DNA of 64,000 nucleotides, from contig NC_091104.1 in NCBI RefSeq assembly GCF_024713975.1, positions 15,023,580 through 15,087,579 on the forward strand, written 5' to 3'. The notes beneath the pieces were generated by a model. It ran no database searches, was not told the origin of the DNA, and saw only the letters and a program-made list of their open reading frames with translations. Numbering within the stretch: position 1 is the first letter of the stretch; every line of letters begins with the position of its first letter. The position numbers and the translations under genes are program-made. This document shows, piece after piece, positions 49,501-63,517 of the stretch. Source of the stretch: Paralichthys olivaceus (taxonomy: Eukaryota > Chordata > Actinopteri > Pleuronectiformes > Paralichthyidae).

Positions 49501-52500
49501 AGTTAAAAACCCGTCCACTCTCCAGCAGGTGCAGCTGCATCCCTGGAAGACTCAGGCTCTGGCAGGTTTATACGCTTGGACCTCACACCCCCAGCTACTG
49601 AGAGGCACTTTATGACCTCCATGTAATCAGCAGTAAATGCTGCCACCATCTGTCTCTTTTTACTCAATTATCTGACCCACTGACTTTTACTGAACACTGT
49701 CCAGGTAAACACAGCAATGCAAGTCTCCCAGCTCAGACCCTGACACATCTATACATCACCTCACTCTCTTTTATGATTTCTTTCTGGTCCCATCTTCCAG
49801 TCGGAAGTAAATGCCGTCCTTCAATATTGAACGACAAAGCCCCCCCCCAAAACTCACTTATCAGCCACCTTTTTGTACAATTAAAGGTGTGCAGGCGTTA
49901 TTACACCAATCCTGTTTCATTGTCACATACAGTACACACAACAAACCTTGAGCCAGACCTGTTTTAAAAGTCCTTAAAGAAAACAGACAATTCAAGTTCA
50001 AATCTATACATGAAGAATTGTTGATTATAGGGAATGTCTTACATACAGCCTCTCTGCTGAGCTCACTATCTTTTACTCCACTCTGGCACCCCCTAATGGA
50101 CAATCCATGGAAGTTAAACACTCTCAGACTCTTCAACTCACAGTGCATATTTCCACCAAGGCCCACTTCCCTTGAGATACAACATTTAAATTCACTTGAT
50201 TTTTATTTGGACCCACACCAATCAACACACGCTCATAGATATGAGTTCCCTGAAAATGTCTGATTTATTAATTATTCTCTGATGAATATGGTTTGAATGA
50301 CTTTCATAAAAATAGAAGCATCAATTCTAAGTGACAGCAAAAGAACAATAAATGTATTCCAACTCTATTGATTAATGCTGATATGAGGCAGAAGTACTAA
50401 GTCTTTATTCATGACTGGTTTTCAACAACCTGTTAAGAATTAGCCTAAATTTAAAGGGTTTATAAATCTGAGTAAATCGGGTAAAACTCACCTGAGAGAA
50501 GTAATTGATGCTATAAATCTATGAAGGTCCACGTGTCTCATGGCCTTCTTCACTCATTCTGAGAGCACAGGGCCGTCTGTGGGTAAAAACAGAGTCAGGC
50601 TTCGTGTTTCTGTGCGTGGGCAGTTAGTTAATAGAAGACATTATGTGTCAGAGGACAGAATTTACATCTGACCGTTGAATTCATCGGATTATTACAAACT
50701 GTAAGTCATCTGTGACAGCCACTCAGATGTAACTGCTGGCTATTTGAGATTGTCACCTTCTCCCACACACTCTCTGATACTCCCTGCTAAACACGTCTTC
50801 TGAAAAGCCTTTTCTGCTTCTTTACTAAACCTGGGCATATTGTGATCACCATTTCTCCAGGGGGACGGGAGATAATGAGAAAACCAATGAGAAAAATCAC
50901 ATTAAATTATATGAAAAGAATCCCAGGTTAAGTAGGTAATAAAACTAATAAATACATATGGTAGAATACAAACATATGAGCAATTATGCATTCAAGCTAT
51001 AGCTCCAGCAGAAACTGTGTTTACCAAACAGGATTTGATACCTGTGGAATTTTTAAGTGATGCTCAGTTACATTTCTGGATACAAAGGTTTTGTCCACAC
51101 AGCACTAACTCATATGAGGTTGCCATGCCAACTGGTGTCAGTTCATTCAAGTGTCATTCTCGTGAAATATAGGTCACTGGGTTAATGTCTGAGAGCAATT
51201 CAAAATAGACCGCAGGCCACCTGTCAATAAAGGAGCCTCGCTGTCGCTGCTCGTCATCTCAAGCGTACTCGTGCAGGTGAGGGCCGCTCCATCAAGGCGG
51301 CTGGGTTCGGATGGTATCTCCCCCCTTTCGGATGACAAAATAATTATAAGGTCTGAGGAGGCTGTAATACAAACAAAAAAAAACCCACAAAGCTGAACGC
51401 AAACAGTGGTGCAGCTTCACAGCACTCCACTGACTCAATTTGAATCTGAAGCAAGAGGAAACAGAGACATGAAGTGTTTCCAGTTTTCTCCACTAGGAGT
51501 CTGAACTGAGCCACAAAGAACCAATACAGTAACAAGAGGGCAGGATACCACGTTAAAATGTGAACTGAGGAGTATGTATTTGTTCATAACATCCACTCAA
51601 GCTATATAATAATTGCAGTGTGAGAATATTGAACGATATCTACCAAATCACAAATTATTTGATTTATTGCTTGTATTTTATTACAAGTCAGTTGCAATGG
51701 GAATTAAGGCTGAAAAGTAAGTGCACTCATACATGTCAGACTAACAATGTAACTGTAATTTTATCGAGAAGTTGAAATGTGTTTAGATGTGAGTACAGCC
51801 CCAGAGCTGCATGGTAGCCATGGCTGTAAACTACAGACTGCATGAATACTTTGAACATTGATACACCCCTCCTTTTATGTTAGACACTAGCTCAGTTTTT
51901 TTGGTAGTTTTTCTTTAACCTATTGAAAAATAAAGACAATGGATGTCGCACCTTGTACAGATTGTTAAGATCTTTCAGGCAAATTGTAATTTGTGAATAC
52001 AGGCCAGAAATGATTTTAAAATATCACAGACACCAACCCTGCCATCTTTGGCCGATGATGTCGTGTGGAGTCTGTGCTGTTGTGTGCTGATCATGAGTCA
52101 GTAAATCGCGACATTTCACTACGTTTTTACGGCATCAAATCACCAAACTTACCGGACAAATTAGCAAATGAACATACACCACTGTAATAAGAAATACCTT
52201 AAACATCTTTTGGAAAAAAAAATTTGATTAACACTAACATAGGGGAGGCAGGGTTGACCAATGACCTATGCTGCAGCCACCAGGGGCCATGTTGTCCATC
52301 TTTATATAAATGTAAAGATGCTGTAAACTATTATATAAATCCTCTTTTGCCATCATGAGAGCTTTGGATGAGACAAGGTCTCTTCACTAACATGCAGGTA
52401 AAATGGTGACGATACAGTTGATCTGAGAGTCAGTCACTCTGATAACAACTCAACTCATGGTTTATAACGTAATGTCAATCTTCCTCCTGCATGACTTTGA

Positions 52501-55250
52501 ATCACAACAAAATCAAAGGTTCCTTGTTCCCACATTCAGTGACTCACAGAGTTTTCGGTGACTGAGCGGTGCAGCAGCCTCAGGAACGAACTGTGGTCAG
52601 TGTCACGGTCAGTCGGCCACGGATGCAGGCTTCAGAGACAAACACTGACTTAATGTGGAGCGGTGGATTATAAGGGCAGAGAGGGGGCAGTGATCAGCGG
52701 GAACCGGCCCACACAGTAAATGTTTATGGGTTGCCATTCGTCCTCCAAGAGACACTCTCTCCATTTCCACTCTCAAATCCCATTTTACTTTGGTCCATTC
52801 AAAAATGGGATTAGAGGCTTTTAAATTTAATTGGTTGGAAAATTTGGTCGTTTTGTTTTTGGTGGCAAACTGGCGCCACTGTTGCGTACTTTCCTGCCGT
52901 TTTACATGCGAGTGGTTTGGAGAGACAGTCGGGGAAATTGGCTCATCGCTCAATAGAGCTGTGAGACTTCTGCTGATGACATTTCCATTAACAACAGGAC
53001 ATAATATGTTTATAGATCCCTGTTTGCTTGGCCCTTTAATTTCTCCCTGTGCAACAGTTTCTAACAGCTGTGTGAGCATGAGCACGCCAGACTTTATAGA
53101 TCGTCCATGAAGTGGATCTATAGGCAGTAAATTGTGCTGACACAGCATGGTAGAGTGGCTGAAGTAGAAAACTGCATCTCATGGTGACTAACAGAACATA
53201 CAGTGTTTAATTAAGACATTGCATTGTGACTGAGGTACTATGAGATGAAGGTGAATTTACAAAATCTACACTCTGGGAATAATTAACTGTATATGCTGAA
53301 CTCTTGAACCCCACATTTGATTTGTACTTATGACAACATTTGCAGATAATGATAATGCCGTGTTGATGTCATTGTAAAAATTGATTTTCTAAATCTATGG
53401 AGGAACAAGGAGAAAATCACTAATGAAAGCTGTCTATACCAGACATCCTGTTTCTGTTACATGCCGGTTTTCAGCTGTTCTCGTCCGAACAGAGCGCTCC
53501 AGCAACACAAGCTCCATTAATTGTCAGTAAATTACATTAAACTGTGCATGAGCAGCTCTGCTTAGCAAGTGTAACTGGATTTGTGAGGCCCTGATGATGT
53601 GCTCCTCTCGTAGAGAGAGGTAAATTTTTGATGCAAGAGAGAAGACATCTCTGTTGAGTCCGTTGTAGCTTGTTGAGTCAGGGTCGTATATTAAACTGAT
53701 TAATTGTGTGCAGAAGAACCAAGGGACGCCTCAGCAGCAGCGTATTTTACCACAGGAGCAGGAACAAGGGCGGAGATTTGATTTCAGGAGATGAGGAGAC
53801 AAAATTAAACCTGACGTTATTTTACATGAATTCAAATGCTATTCATCAATTTAGATTGAAAGCAATGAAAGCATCATTTTTGTTATCATTATTATGATAT
53901 GATAAGTTTCCTTAATGTCTAATCCTGAAATTTGTATATAATTTAACTCATAGAAACCTTAGACTGACAAAAGACTGTATGTCTATATTCAACATTTGTC
54001 ATCAAAACAGTATTTTTGTCTCAGGAACTCTGTCTTTTTGCGATGCTTGTAAGAATGTCTAGAACAATAATGATAACAATAAGAAAAACCAATAAAAAAT
54101 GTTAATGGTTGTTTTCCTCTTCTTGCTGCCTTAGATTTGATTGCTTTCCATCTGTAGCATTTAAACAATTATATTTCACATTATAATTACACTTTACAAA
54201 TTCTATTCTAAGAAACATGCAGAGGAGCTTGTTATAGATTGATATAGTTTTAGGGATTATTAAAAGTGAAAGGTAAATGTTCCTCCTCATCCCCAGTGGA
54301 AATTATAGCCAACGACATACAGACACGTTTTGTTAATGTTTATTGTTAATGGAAGTACGCAGTGTTCTTTGCCCTGAATCTACAACAACAGAAAAGCCCC
54401 TGACCTGCACAGCCACATCTGCTCTGTGACGATCACACACTAATAATTACTTTGGTCACCAGAAGCCAAGTGCTACTGAACTGTTTATTTACGGAGTCAT
54501 CAACCTCTGGACAATTTCATCATGGGAAATAAACAACCAGGGTCATGTCCTTCACTAGTGAAATATGTCAACTCGTCTGTGAGGCACCGTGTTAATAAAA
54601 CATTTTGGCACGGAGACATAAAACTCAAATATTAAGTGCACACTCGCGCACGTTTGCACAAGGTTTCGACTACATTCAGCCCCAGTGGAACCATCTCCAA
54701 TCAGTTTAAAATATTGAAATGAGGAGCTTGTGCTGACAATTACACTGCATCTAATTAACAGAATCCAGCTGGGAAGGCCATAATTTTGAATATGAGACCG
54801 ACAGATCAGAATGTGTGTACTGTACACAAGGAGCGCAACATCAAAGAAAACACTGAATTTGAATTAAATAGTAAATAGTCTAATAAATAGTAGTAATTAC
54901 ACAGTATAAAGCTAAAAGTGGAAAATTTACCTGATCTACACATGCGTTATTGGATAAAAACTATTGTACTCTACACAATGTAAATGTGTCTGTATTGTGG
55001 TTCTGGTTTCCACAGTGGCTCTCACTACTTCTGCACCTGCCCCAGTGTTGTAGGTAAATTAAAATTTGAGCATAATTGTTTGCCTGCGGAATGAATCAGG
55101 ACACATATTCAGAAGAGTGACGGGCGTGATCGACATCCTGATTTATAGAACGACCCCTGTTTTTGTGCACATAACTAAGCTGAATCGAAGTCGCGCTCGA
55201 CCCTGTCTGCTCAACCACACCTCTTGGTGAATGGTGCTTTAACTGTATCC
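49501..55250. other. Noncoding DNA
   Basis: No gene recognised. The block 51180-51350 (AATAAAGGAGCCTCGCTGTC and following) and the block 52600-53110 are complex and not repeat-like, and could be conserved elements. The 179-codon minus-strand frame at 52609-53148 lacks protein-family likeness. Confidence 0.4.
50148..50280 (+). repeat. Dispersed CCTTGGC-end repeat family, copy 8 (partial)
   Basis: TTCCACCAAGGCCCACTTCC, then TTTTTATTTGGACCCACACC and AATGTCTGATTTATTAATTA. Left and middle parts only. Confidence 0.5.
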
Positions 55251-55269
55251 ATCTGGCTGTGACACCCGT

Positions 55270-55400
55270 AAAGCATGTCCACTGAGGGCGCTGCGTGGGG
55301 GCCGGGAGGTCTCATGGGAAATCTAGTAGTTTGTTTGGCGGGAAACAGGAGGCGTAAACAAATGGAATGGCGTCGGAAGATTTACTGCTTCCTAATGCAT
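55270..55400. promoter_or_regulatory. Promoter-like patch with E2F-type and ZNF143-like sites
   Basis: TTTGGCGGGAAA at 55334-55345 is a full E2F consensus. CTCATGGGAAATCTAGTAG at 55312-55330 resembles the inverse of the ACTACAATTCCCAGCATGC (ZNF143) module. The surrounding 100 bases have several CpGs in an otherwise AT-rich region. It could be the distal promoter of the consortin-like gene (minus) or of an unseen transcript. Confidence 0.4.
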
Positions 55401-55569
55401 ACATCTTCATGGTGGGACAATCCCACCTGCTCCGCCATGGCTCATTATGACAGGCTGCACGGGGGCAGAGAGAGAAACCTCTGTGACTGTAGGGGAGTAT
55501 ACTGCTGCTATACTAGTTATACTGTGCTAAAATGTACTAAAACTGCAGAATTACCTTTCCTGCAGTAAA

Positions 55570-58500
55570 TTCAACTGAGGCGAAACATGTGGCTGGCTCT
55601 AAACAGCTGGTAGTGGATTTGTATCTGCTATAAATGTTGAGATAAGTAGCTACAACTGCCCTGTGGTTGGCTTAACGTGTGTATATTGTGGAATCATTCC
55701 TCATGATAACAAGTGTTTTTGTTTAGTTGGCCATGATGCATGGCAGTAATTTGGTTTTAATGCAGCTCAGGAACCTTTACATGTCAATTCCCTCTTCGCT
55801 TACATCATTCCTGCCCCTGTCCAGTCACAAGCAAACAAGAATAACAGGTATATATTTTATTGGTGTGCAGAAATTCAGGAATAAAAACACACTGTAGGAA
55901 AATCTCTGACATATTTTAGATGGCTTCTTTGTGCGTATGGGGGCTGATATCTTCAGGGTATAAACCTTTATGAAATAAAAATAAAATTGGACCAAAAATT
56001 GTATTTAATTTTAAATGAGTAGCAAATTTACATGATTTAATTTCACTATACACCTGCACATTTCAGCTGTTAATTTGGGATCAAGAAGTTTATCTTTCAC
56101 AACTCAAACGCTTTTTTAAATTCTGTGCTTTAGCATATTAACTGTGAGCCCATATTCACATTAGTTATACCTCAAATATAAAACGCATCTCACATCAAAC
56201 AACACAGCTGCTTATACTGCACAGTGTGCATTCGGTTGCACATTACATTAGTATGCAATTGCCGATGCATTTATTTTTTATCGCAGGTTCCCCTGACTAT
56301 AAAGCTAGGCCATTGCATTTCTTCTAAAACAGTAAGGCAGTGTTTTACTGTGAGCTAATAAAAGGCAAAATTCATCTGCAAACATGACGGTTTCCCCCTG
56401 CAGGAGAAATGCAGTGAGCGTATTGTAAAAATCCATGATAATTATCTTGCAATATTGGTTTTATTACTGGAGGATGTATCCCGGCCACATGCTGCTTTCT
56501 GGTGTCATTTTAATGCTTCACTGGCACATCATGAAGGGAGGCTTACAGGCCTGTACCCACACACAAAACACACAAAGGACCACCGTAGACTTTCTCTGTG
56601 TGGTGTTGTTTCCTGTACAGAAACACATGAGCTCATATTAACAATGTAAATATAAACGCCACTGTTATTTTTGTTTGAGATGATGAATTATGCTCCAACA
56701 ATGTGACGCATAACCTCCTTTTCCTGCTATTTCATAACAACGGAATTACCATACACTGTCCAAAGCATTAGAAAAAACTATCTCCTCATTTGAAGCTAAA
56801 CTGTCCAGGAAATATCCTTTAGCCCCATCACATCTGGGTTAATTTATAAACATTCAAATATCCATTATAGTTAAAAACAACATTAGGGCAACGGTGCCGT
56901 GCTTTGTGGGGCTGCTGTACTAGGCCAGAGGTGGGGAACCTTTTTCCTATAAAGGGCCATACTAAATGAATTAAGTCCAAACCAATGTCTCTAAGGCAAA
57001 GTCAGGAATTGTTTCTTTTTTGCGTGGTGTCTGATGTCATGTGGTAGTGGTGATAATGCTTTCTAACAGCTGGTCTTCTAGGTTTGAGTAGGGACGTTTT
57101 CACAACTTGGTCCAAATCTTTGGACTCTTCAGTTTACTCTGAACCAAAAAAGCAGGTGTGAAAGGTGCCTCGGACCACAGTCCAGACCAAAGAGGTTGTC
57201 TCAGTCAGGATCGAACAGAACCATGGTTTGGTTCCTTTGCAGTGTGTGAACAGATGTTTGGTCAAATTGCAGGAAGTTGAGAGATCATTAAACAATAGAA
57301 GAAGAAAAAGAAGCAGAGGCCTTACAGGTGCCTCTAGTTGCCCAGACTCTCAGGATAATCTGCCGATCACACAGCTTACTGTCCATTCTTTCTTGGGTCT
57401 AGTCTGTAGACTTTGTATAATCTTAGTGAATTATGTTTTTAACCTCCTCAAAGTCTGTGTGGATGCCTGTCAACGAATCATTACATTTTCAGTATTGTTT
57501 GTAGGAAAATCATCCAGGTATTCGGTTGAAGCTGTATTTCTGATTTGACAACCATTATTGCTTGATTTAAAATGATGTCATAATTAAAAAACAACAACCT
57601 GAAAGTACTGTAGAAGGTTAAACCTTGCAGTGCATTTGCAGCACAGTGTGCCAGTCAGTCTGGCTAAAAGCAGTTTGCCAATGCAGTTCAGTATAGGGCA
57701 TTAGGGCTGTCATAATTGCATCCGCTGTCTGAGGTCGCAGAGGGCAAGTGAGTGTCGCTCTGGATGTGTCTTCCTGATGGAAGCTTGCAGAGGGAGAGGA
57801 GTCCATTACTGCACATCCAAGACAAGAGTGAAAGATGAAATGGCTTTTTAAAAAACTGGGGCTGCTGTAACATTTCGGTGTCATATAGAGTCGAAGTAAG
57901 TGTGTCAGCTGGGTGGGGGAGCGGGGCGAGGAAGTGGGCAGCTCAACAGGGTCCGGGAAGATGGAATGATGTGAGAGCAAGGTGTAATTTCCCAGGTGTT
58001 CCCCAGAGAACCCCAGTGCCTGGATGGGAATTGTCTCTCATGCACGCACACACGCACGCACATTTTATTTTACTGAGGGAGTAATTGGCTCCAGCAGCAG
58101 CAACTACAGATGCTGGTGGGAAGAAATGGGGCAAATAAAACAAATCTAATTGCAAATAAGTTAAATAGTGAGTTCAGTTAGATATTCTCCTCCAGGGTCT
58201 CTGAAGGAGGACAAAATAAGAGAGGGGGGGTACACTTAATGCAATGCACCCAATGCTGCACCTGCTGCACCTGTTGGGTTAATTGGATTTTCTCACATTT
58301 GGAGAAGACAGTGCTGAATCTAATCAACTACATTAGACTGACGTTTTCTTAATTTTCAAATCATTGTCTAGGCCTGAAGAGGGCAGACAAGTCTTCTTTT
58401 AAACATGGAGGATGGCACTCTGTGTTTTCCCTAAATGCAAAGAAACATTCGTTAATTGGCACAGCACTGACTGACTAAATCTGTTGATATGCTACGTGGC

Positions 58501-61500
58501 ATGTCAGCATATTTTTGGGAAAGCTTGTTATTATTTTCTTTACACCCTTAGAAGTAATAAATTATTTAACACATGCAGCTCTACACCAAAGCTACATAAA
58601 CCTATACATAACAGCATTGTATTCACATGTATTGGGGCTTGGCAAACACTCTATTGGGCCCATTAGTTCCACCGATGTAACAGTGACAATAGCATGATAA
58701 CTGCCCAGCAGGCAACAGCAATCAGGCGAAATAGAAGTGTATATCTCTGTGACATGAGCTATAAAAGGCATCCATCCAGAGGAGTGTGTGTGTGTGTTCA
58801 GACAAAAGCCAACACGGTGGCACATGACTGGAGAGCAGAAGAACCACCCATGTTCTTATCTTTAGGATTCTGCGGCGCTACTGCATCCACATCCTTTTGT
58901 CTTCCATCCAGGAGAGTTAATGTCTGCATCTGTGTAGTCACCACGCATGGAAACATCAATAAGGGAGTGGTTGGTTTGACTGTTAAATACGCAGGAACAC
59001 AAAACCTTTGCACATGATTGTCCAGAATAATAAAACCTGATGTATTGTTCAATTCATGATAATTTTCATGCAGTGGTAGAAGAAAAAGACAAATTTTTAT
59101 AGTGAAGGTTTCAGCCTTTGTATGCACCAGAGGGAGCAGTGAACTGTGATGAACTCCTCCTCATACACTGATGACAAAGAGTCTAATAAGGCAAATGGAC
59201 ATGTCCAGAAATCATAGCGGTTATTTCATTAAGAACATGCTGGAAACAGCAAAAATAGAAAAAGACCGTCCATTACAATGGAGATGAGCCACTTAACTTA
59301 CGAAATGGAATTTTTATAGAAAATGATGTTATTACAGAAGAAAACATGGTGTAATTTCTGGTGAGGTAATAAGACAGAAATAAACAGTTTTCCTCTGTAA
59401 TCACATTTATGTATTGTTAGACTCCAGTGGTGCAGGCTGGATGGATGTCATTACTATGTGGTCACCTGATCCATTGCCTCACTGTAACAGTCCATAAAAT
59501 TGTAGTGCAATCATCTCTCTTAGTACAGTAATGTTGCCATGTCTTTGAGAAACAATGGGATGACGCACACGAGACGATATGTCTTTGGATTGCGCAGTGA
59601 GATTAGCTTGTCTCAGACAAAATAATGGCAGTGGATGCTGCTCCGTCCTCCTTTTCCTGCTGGAAATGAAAATGAATCAGGGCAAAAGATAAAAGCTTGA
59701 CAAGCAACAAGCAATCCTTCAGTTTAACAGCCAGAGAATTCACTGCTGGAAAAATGAAAGTGGGCTACTGAGGAGAGGGGAATAGCCCTGTTGTGAAAGA
59801 GGGTGACACCGTGAGGGCTGAGCAGGCGAATGTGTTCATGTGTTTTCACTGTCACACTTCATTTTCTCAGATAAGCTGCTTTTAGACTTGTACCGAACTC
59901 CAGAAATTTTCCCAAAGCGCTGTATGTGCTTCAGCTGTGTGTAGCAACAGCAACTTGTGTAGTAATATTCTCTCTCAAACTTGCACAGATGATATATCAG
60001 TGTTGTTTGCTCATTCACCCACTGCTGCCTCTCAACACTGAGGCAGAAAAGACTGTTGTAGTGGTTTTCTAAAGCCGGAGCAGTTTCCGTGGTCCACATG
60101 GGTATAATAATATGCGCAAAACACCTGATCTAAGAATAGTGCAAGAAGAGTGATTGTCAGCTTGACAAGAATTCAGTCTGTAGCCAGTCCCCCACCAGAG
60201 ACCCCAGGTTTGATCCTCAATGCGCATGTGAAATAGTCCAGAACAAGCATGCTCCTCTCAGACGCCACCTTCACTCAGTTTCCCTGGTCCATGCATCTGA
60301 TCCTGACAATCTCCTGCTGCGTTCATCATATGTAAGGTAAACTTCAGACAAATCCAAATTTCTACAGGTTTATGTCTGAAAATGACCTCACAGAGAGAAA
60401 AAAGAAAAGAGCTACGTGTGTTTATATGTGATGTGCTTTCAACACAGATTCAAACCTTCCCCTGACTTGACCATATAAACCTCCCTGGTTCTCTCTATAG
60501 ACCATTGCCCATCTCTGTAAAGTCAGAGCCTGCAGATCGGTGAGTGTGTGCAGGTTTTGCTTGGCAGTGATGCAGCAACTTCTGATCGGTAAGTAACTGC
60601 AGCATCAGCATTTTTCAGCAGACGTCTTTGTGTCTCTTGGGCTGCTGACCTAATCGCTGGAGCTAGCAATGAGCAGACCAATCCATCAATGTGACACTGC
60701 TGATCTCCTCCGTACCCGCTCTCCACACACACACACACACCTATCCTCTCCAAGTGGGTGTGGACATCGAGGCACTGCAGGGATGGAGTTAGAATGCTCA
60801 GAGGATTTTTATTTTTACATCCTCTGTACTGGTGGTCTTGGTAGTTCTCACAGTCACAGCACTCTAAAAGTTACTGTGTCCTTCTAGCTAATCTGATCAC
60901 TACGTCTCCTGTGAGGTCCTGCAGGCTCAACTAATGTCATTATGGACCCTCATGTGGAGGAGCTGCAGGAGAGGCCCTCAGATGCCACACCTGCTGCACA
61001 CAACAGAACCGTGCACGCTGATCTAATCAGGTGGCGTGCCCATCATTGCCTATCATTGATTTTCAGCTAGGAAACTTTGTATAGGATTGAAGTGGATTGA
61101 AGCGAGGACACAGGGGGCAATGAGAAGGGGAAAAAAGAAATGGTATGTAAAGACCATCCATGTGGAAATGAGAATGATGTGTGTGACGATACAGGATCCA
61201 CGACTCACCCTGTCCGCTGTCGTCTGCATATCCCCCCGGGCTCCGACATGGATAATCCCCAAATTCTTTTTACTTAAAACTAATGACAACATCTGCATGA
61301 GGGATTGTGATACTTCCATTATGGTCGATGGAAATAAAATCTCCTCACACAGATTCCTCAAATAAGTGGTCTGTGATTTCTTTTTACACGTATTCATTTA
61401 TTAAAGGTCACCTTGTGGTATTATGACAGAAGTGTATCAAGTGCTCTTGCATATCCACAGAGATTTAGATGATGGATAATAGGGTATAGAGGAATGATGA

Positions 61501-63510
61501 GCGCCAATTAAAGTGTTTGCTGTGTTGCTTCATCTCCAGCTCGGTGACGCTCTTGTGCTGTTGATTGGAGGGGCAGACACAGAGCAGCTCTGTCGGACAA
61601 CAGCAGGATTAATGGGGGGGGGGACCGCAGGCTGCTGATACGAGGCTCAAACAAACTGAGGGCCGAGTCCCTCTCCCTGGGGACGGCTTAATGACAGACA
61701 TTAAAAATAATTAGGAAAGACAAAACAGTCCTGCTTGAAATTAACCCTCTTTAAATCCAAGACATATCCCTCTGTAAGCAGCAGTGAAGCCCTTCAATTA
61801 TGATTATCAGATGTGTTACTTCAAACGTAATTAAAAATGTATCCGTTCTCAGGCTGTGGTGTTTTTACTGTTTAAAATTCAGTGTGGATACAAGCCAAAA
61901 GAGTTAATAAGATGATTCATATTCTTTTGTTAGATTAAAACTGGTAGATATCTGGTATGTTTGCTTTTCAGCACTTGGTAGTATTCTAATTCCTCTGCCT
62001 TTAAGCCAATATATTATGAATGAGAATTTGAGAATTTGCAGCAATAGTATGGCTTTAAAAAGTTATGGATTAACATTGGTTTAAAGGAGATAGCAGAAAT
62101 AACATGTGCATCTTAACCCAGGGTATGTCTACTGTATTAAATATTCATATCATCGAGATAAGGAGGATTATATTTGCTTAGACCAGTGAGTACAATGCTT
62201 ACTTTTGCTCATTATTTTCCATGTGATTTTTTTCTAATATTATTTAGTAGTGTACATCTTGTTACCAAAGAATTAAGACCCTATTGTCTCTCCAATATAA
62301 TAAACACTTGTTAAAATTATACTACTGTTAAGCAAATCATTTTCAAACCCTACACACTTAATATGAATAGTGAATGAGTTTGGGGAAATCGAGCTTGTTG
62401 CTGAAATGAGACCTGCCTATTGTAATTTCACAGCAGAGGAAACAATAAAAAAGAACAAGTAGAAGGTAACTAGAGAGATGGGCACAGACAGATGATTTGT
62501 GTGTCTCTCAGAACCATATCATTTATAGGTCGTTGGGGAGTTAGTCAAGAGTTACATGTCCAGTGGACAGCAGCTTCATATTTCCATAAAGCCTCAGCAC
62601 AGATCCCACACTGGGTATGAATGTCAGAGACATTCGTCTGCAGTCCTCTAGGGGGGACTGGGATGCTGCCAGAAGCGCAGTGGATCCCTGTTTGAGTCCT
62701 GTACCACCGACAGAGAGAGAGTGGGTGGAGTGGAAACCAGAGAGGACTCCTCTCCCCCCACCACACTGGTCCCAAAAGAAGGGATGTATTGGCACCGGCA
62801 AAGCTGCAGTCCCCCTCAGATAATTAAAAGTGAGGTATAAATCAGTGTGTAAGCAGTAATCACACAAGCTCCTGCCAACTCCCCGCAACGATCATAAATC
62901 TGGAGGAAAACAAAGCTTCAGCACTAACAAAGGCTCCGAGATCCCCACTGATCTGGGGCTGGATACGCATTTCATAGAAACCACACTGCTGAAATAATAC
63001 ATGTGTGATTCTGAAGATACGGTTTTATGTTTAAATCGATTTAAATGGATCAAGGAATAGCAAAGGCTCCACGACAGATGACTTCATACAGCAATTTCAC
63101 TTTTAATTTTCCTCTTGCGATCTTAAGCTCTGCTGCCTGTGTTAAATATTCTGCACAGGAGGACACCTTTACAAAAGAGAAGATGATATCACTCCAATTG
63201 ACACCTTGATGGGATCACATGAATAGCTTCATGTATATCATGCACCACATTGATTTGTGGAAAAAGAAAAATCTGTGAAAAGTGTGAGACATGAAAAAAA
63301 CATTATTGATCCTGACTGAAATCATGCTGATTTAAGTCTGGGTGGAAAAGGGGAGGTCAATAATGCTTCGGCAATGAATGCATCCTGATAAGGTCAGTGT
63401 GAGGTACGACAATGCGTTTTATTTGCAAAAAGAAAGAACTGGTTTGATTTATATCGCTCTGATACTTTAAAGAAAAAATACATATAGAATATAGAATTTC
63501 TATAAAAAGG
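55570..63510. other. Noncoding DNA, right part of window
   Basis: No gene recognised on either strand. Complex ATTA-rich blocks at about 58190-58330, 59550-59830 and 61490-61850 may be conserved regulatory elements. Short CA runs occur near 58040-58060 and 60725-60740. Confidence 0.4.
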
Positions 63511-63517
63511 CTCATGG

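Noticed and set aside
52609..53148. 179-codon open frame on the minus strand
   Set aside because: No domain or signal recognised; composition looks noncoding.
55275..55568. 97-codon frame across the promoter-like patch
   Set aside because: No protein likeness; the patch is better explained by regulatory motifs.
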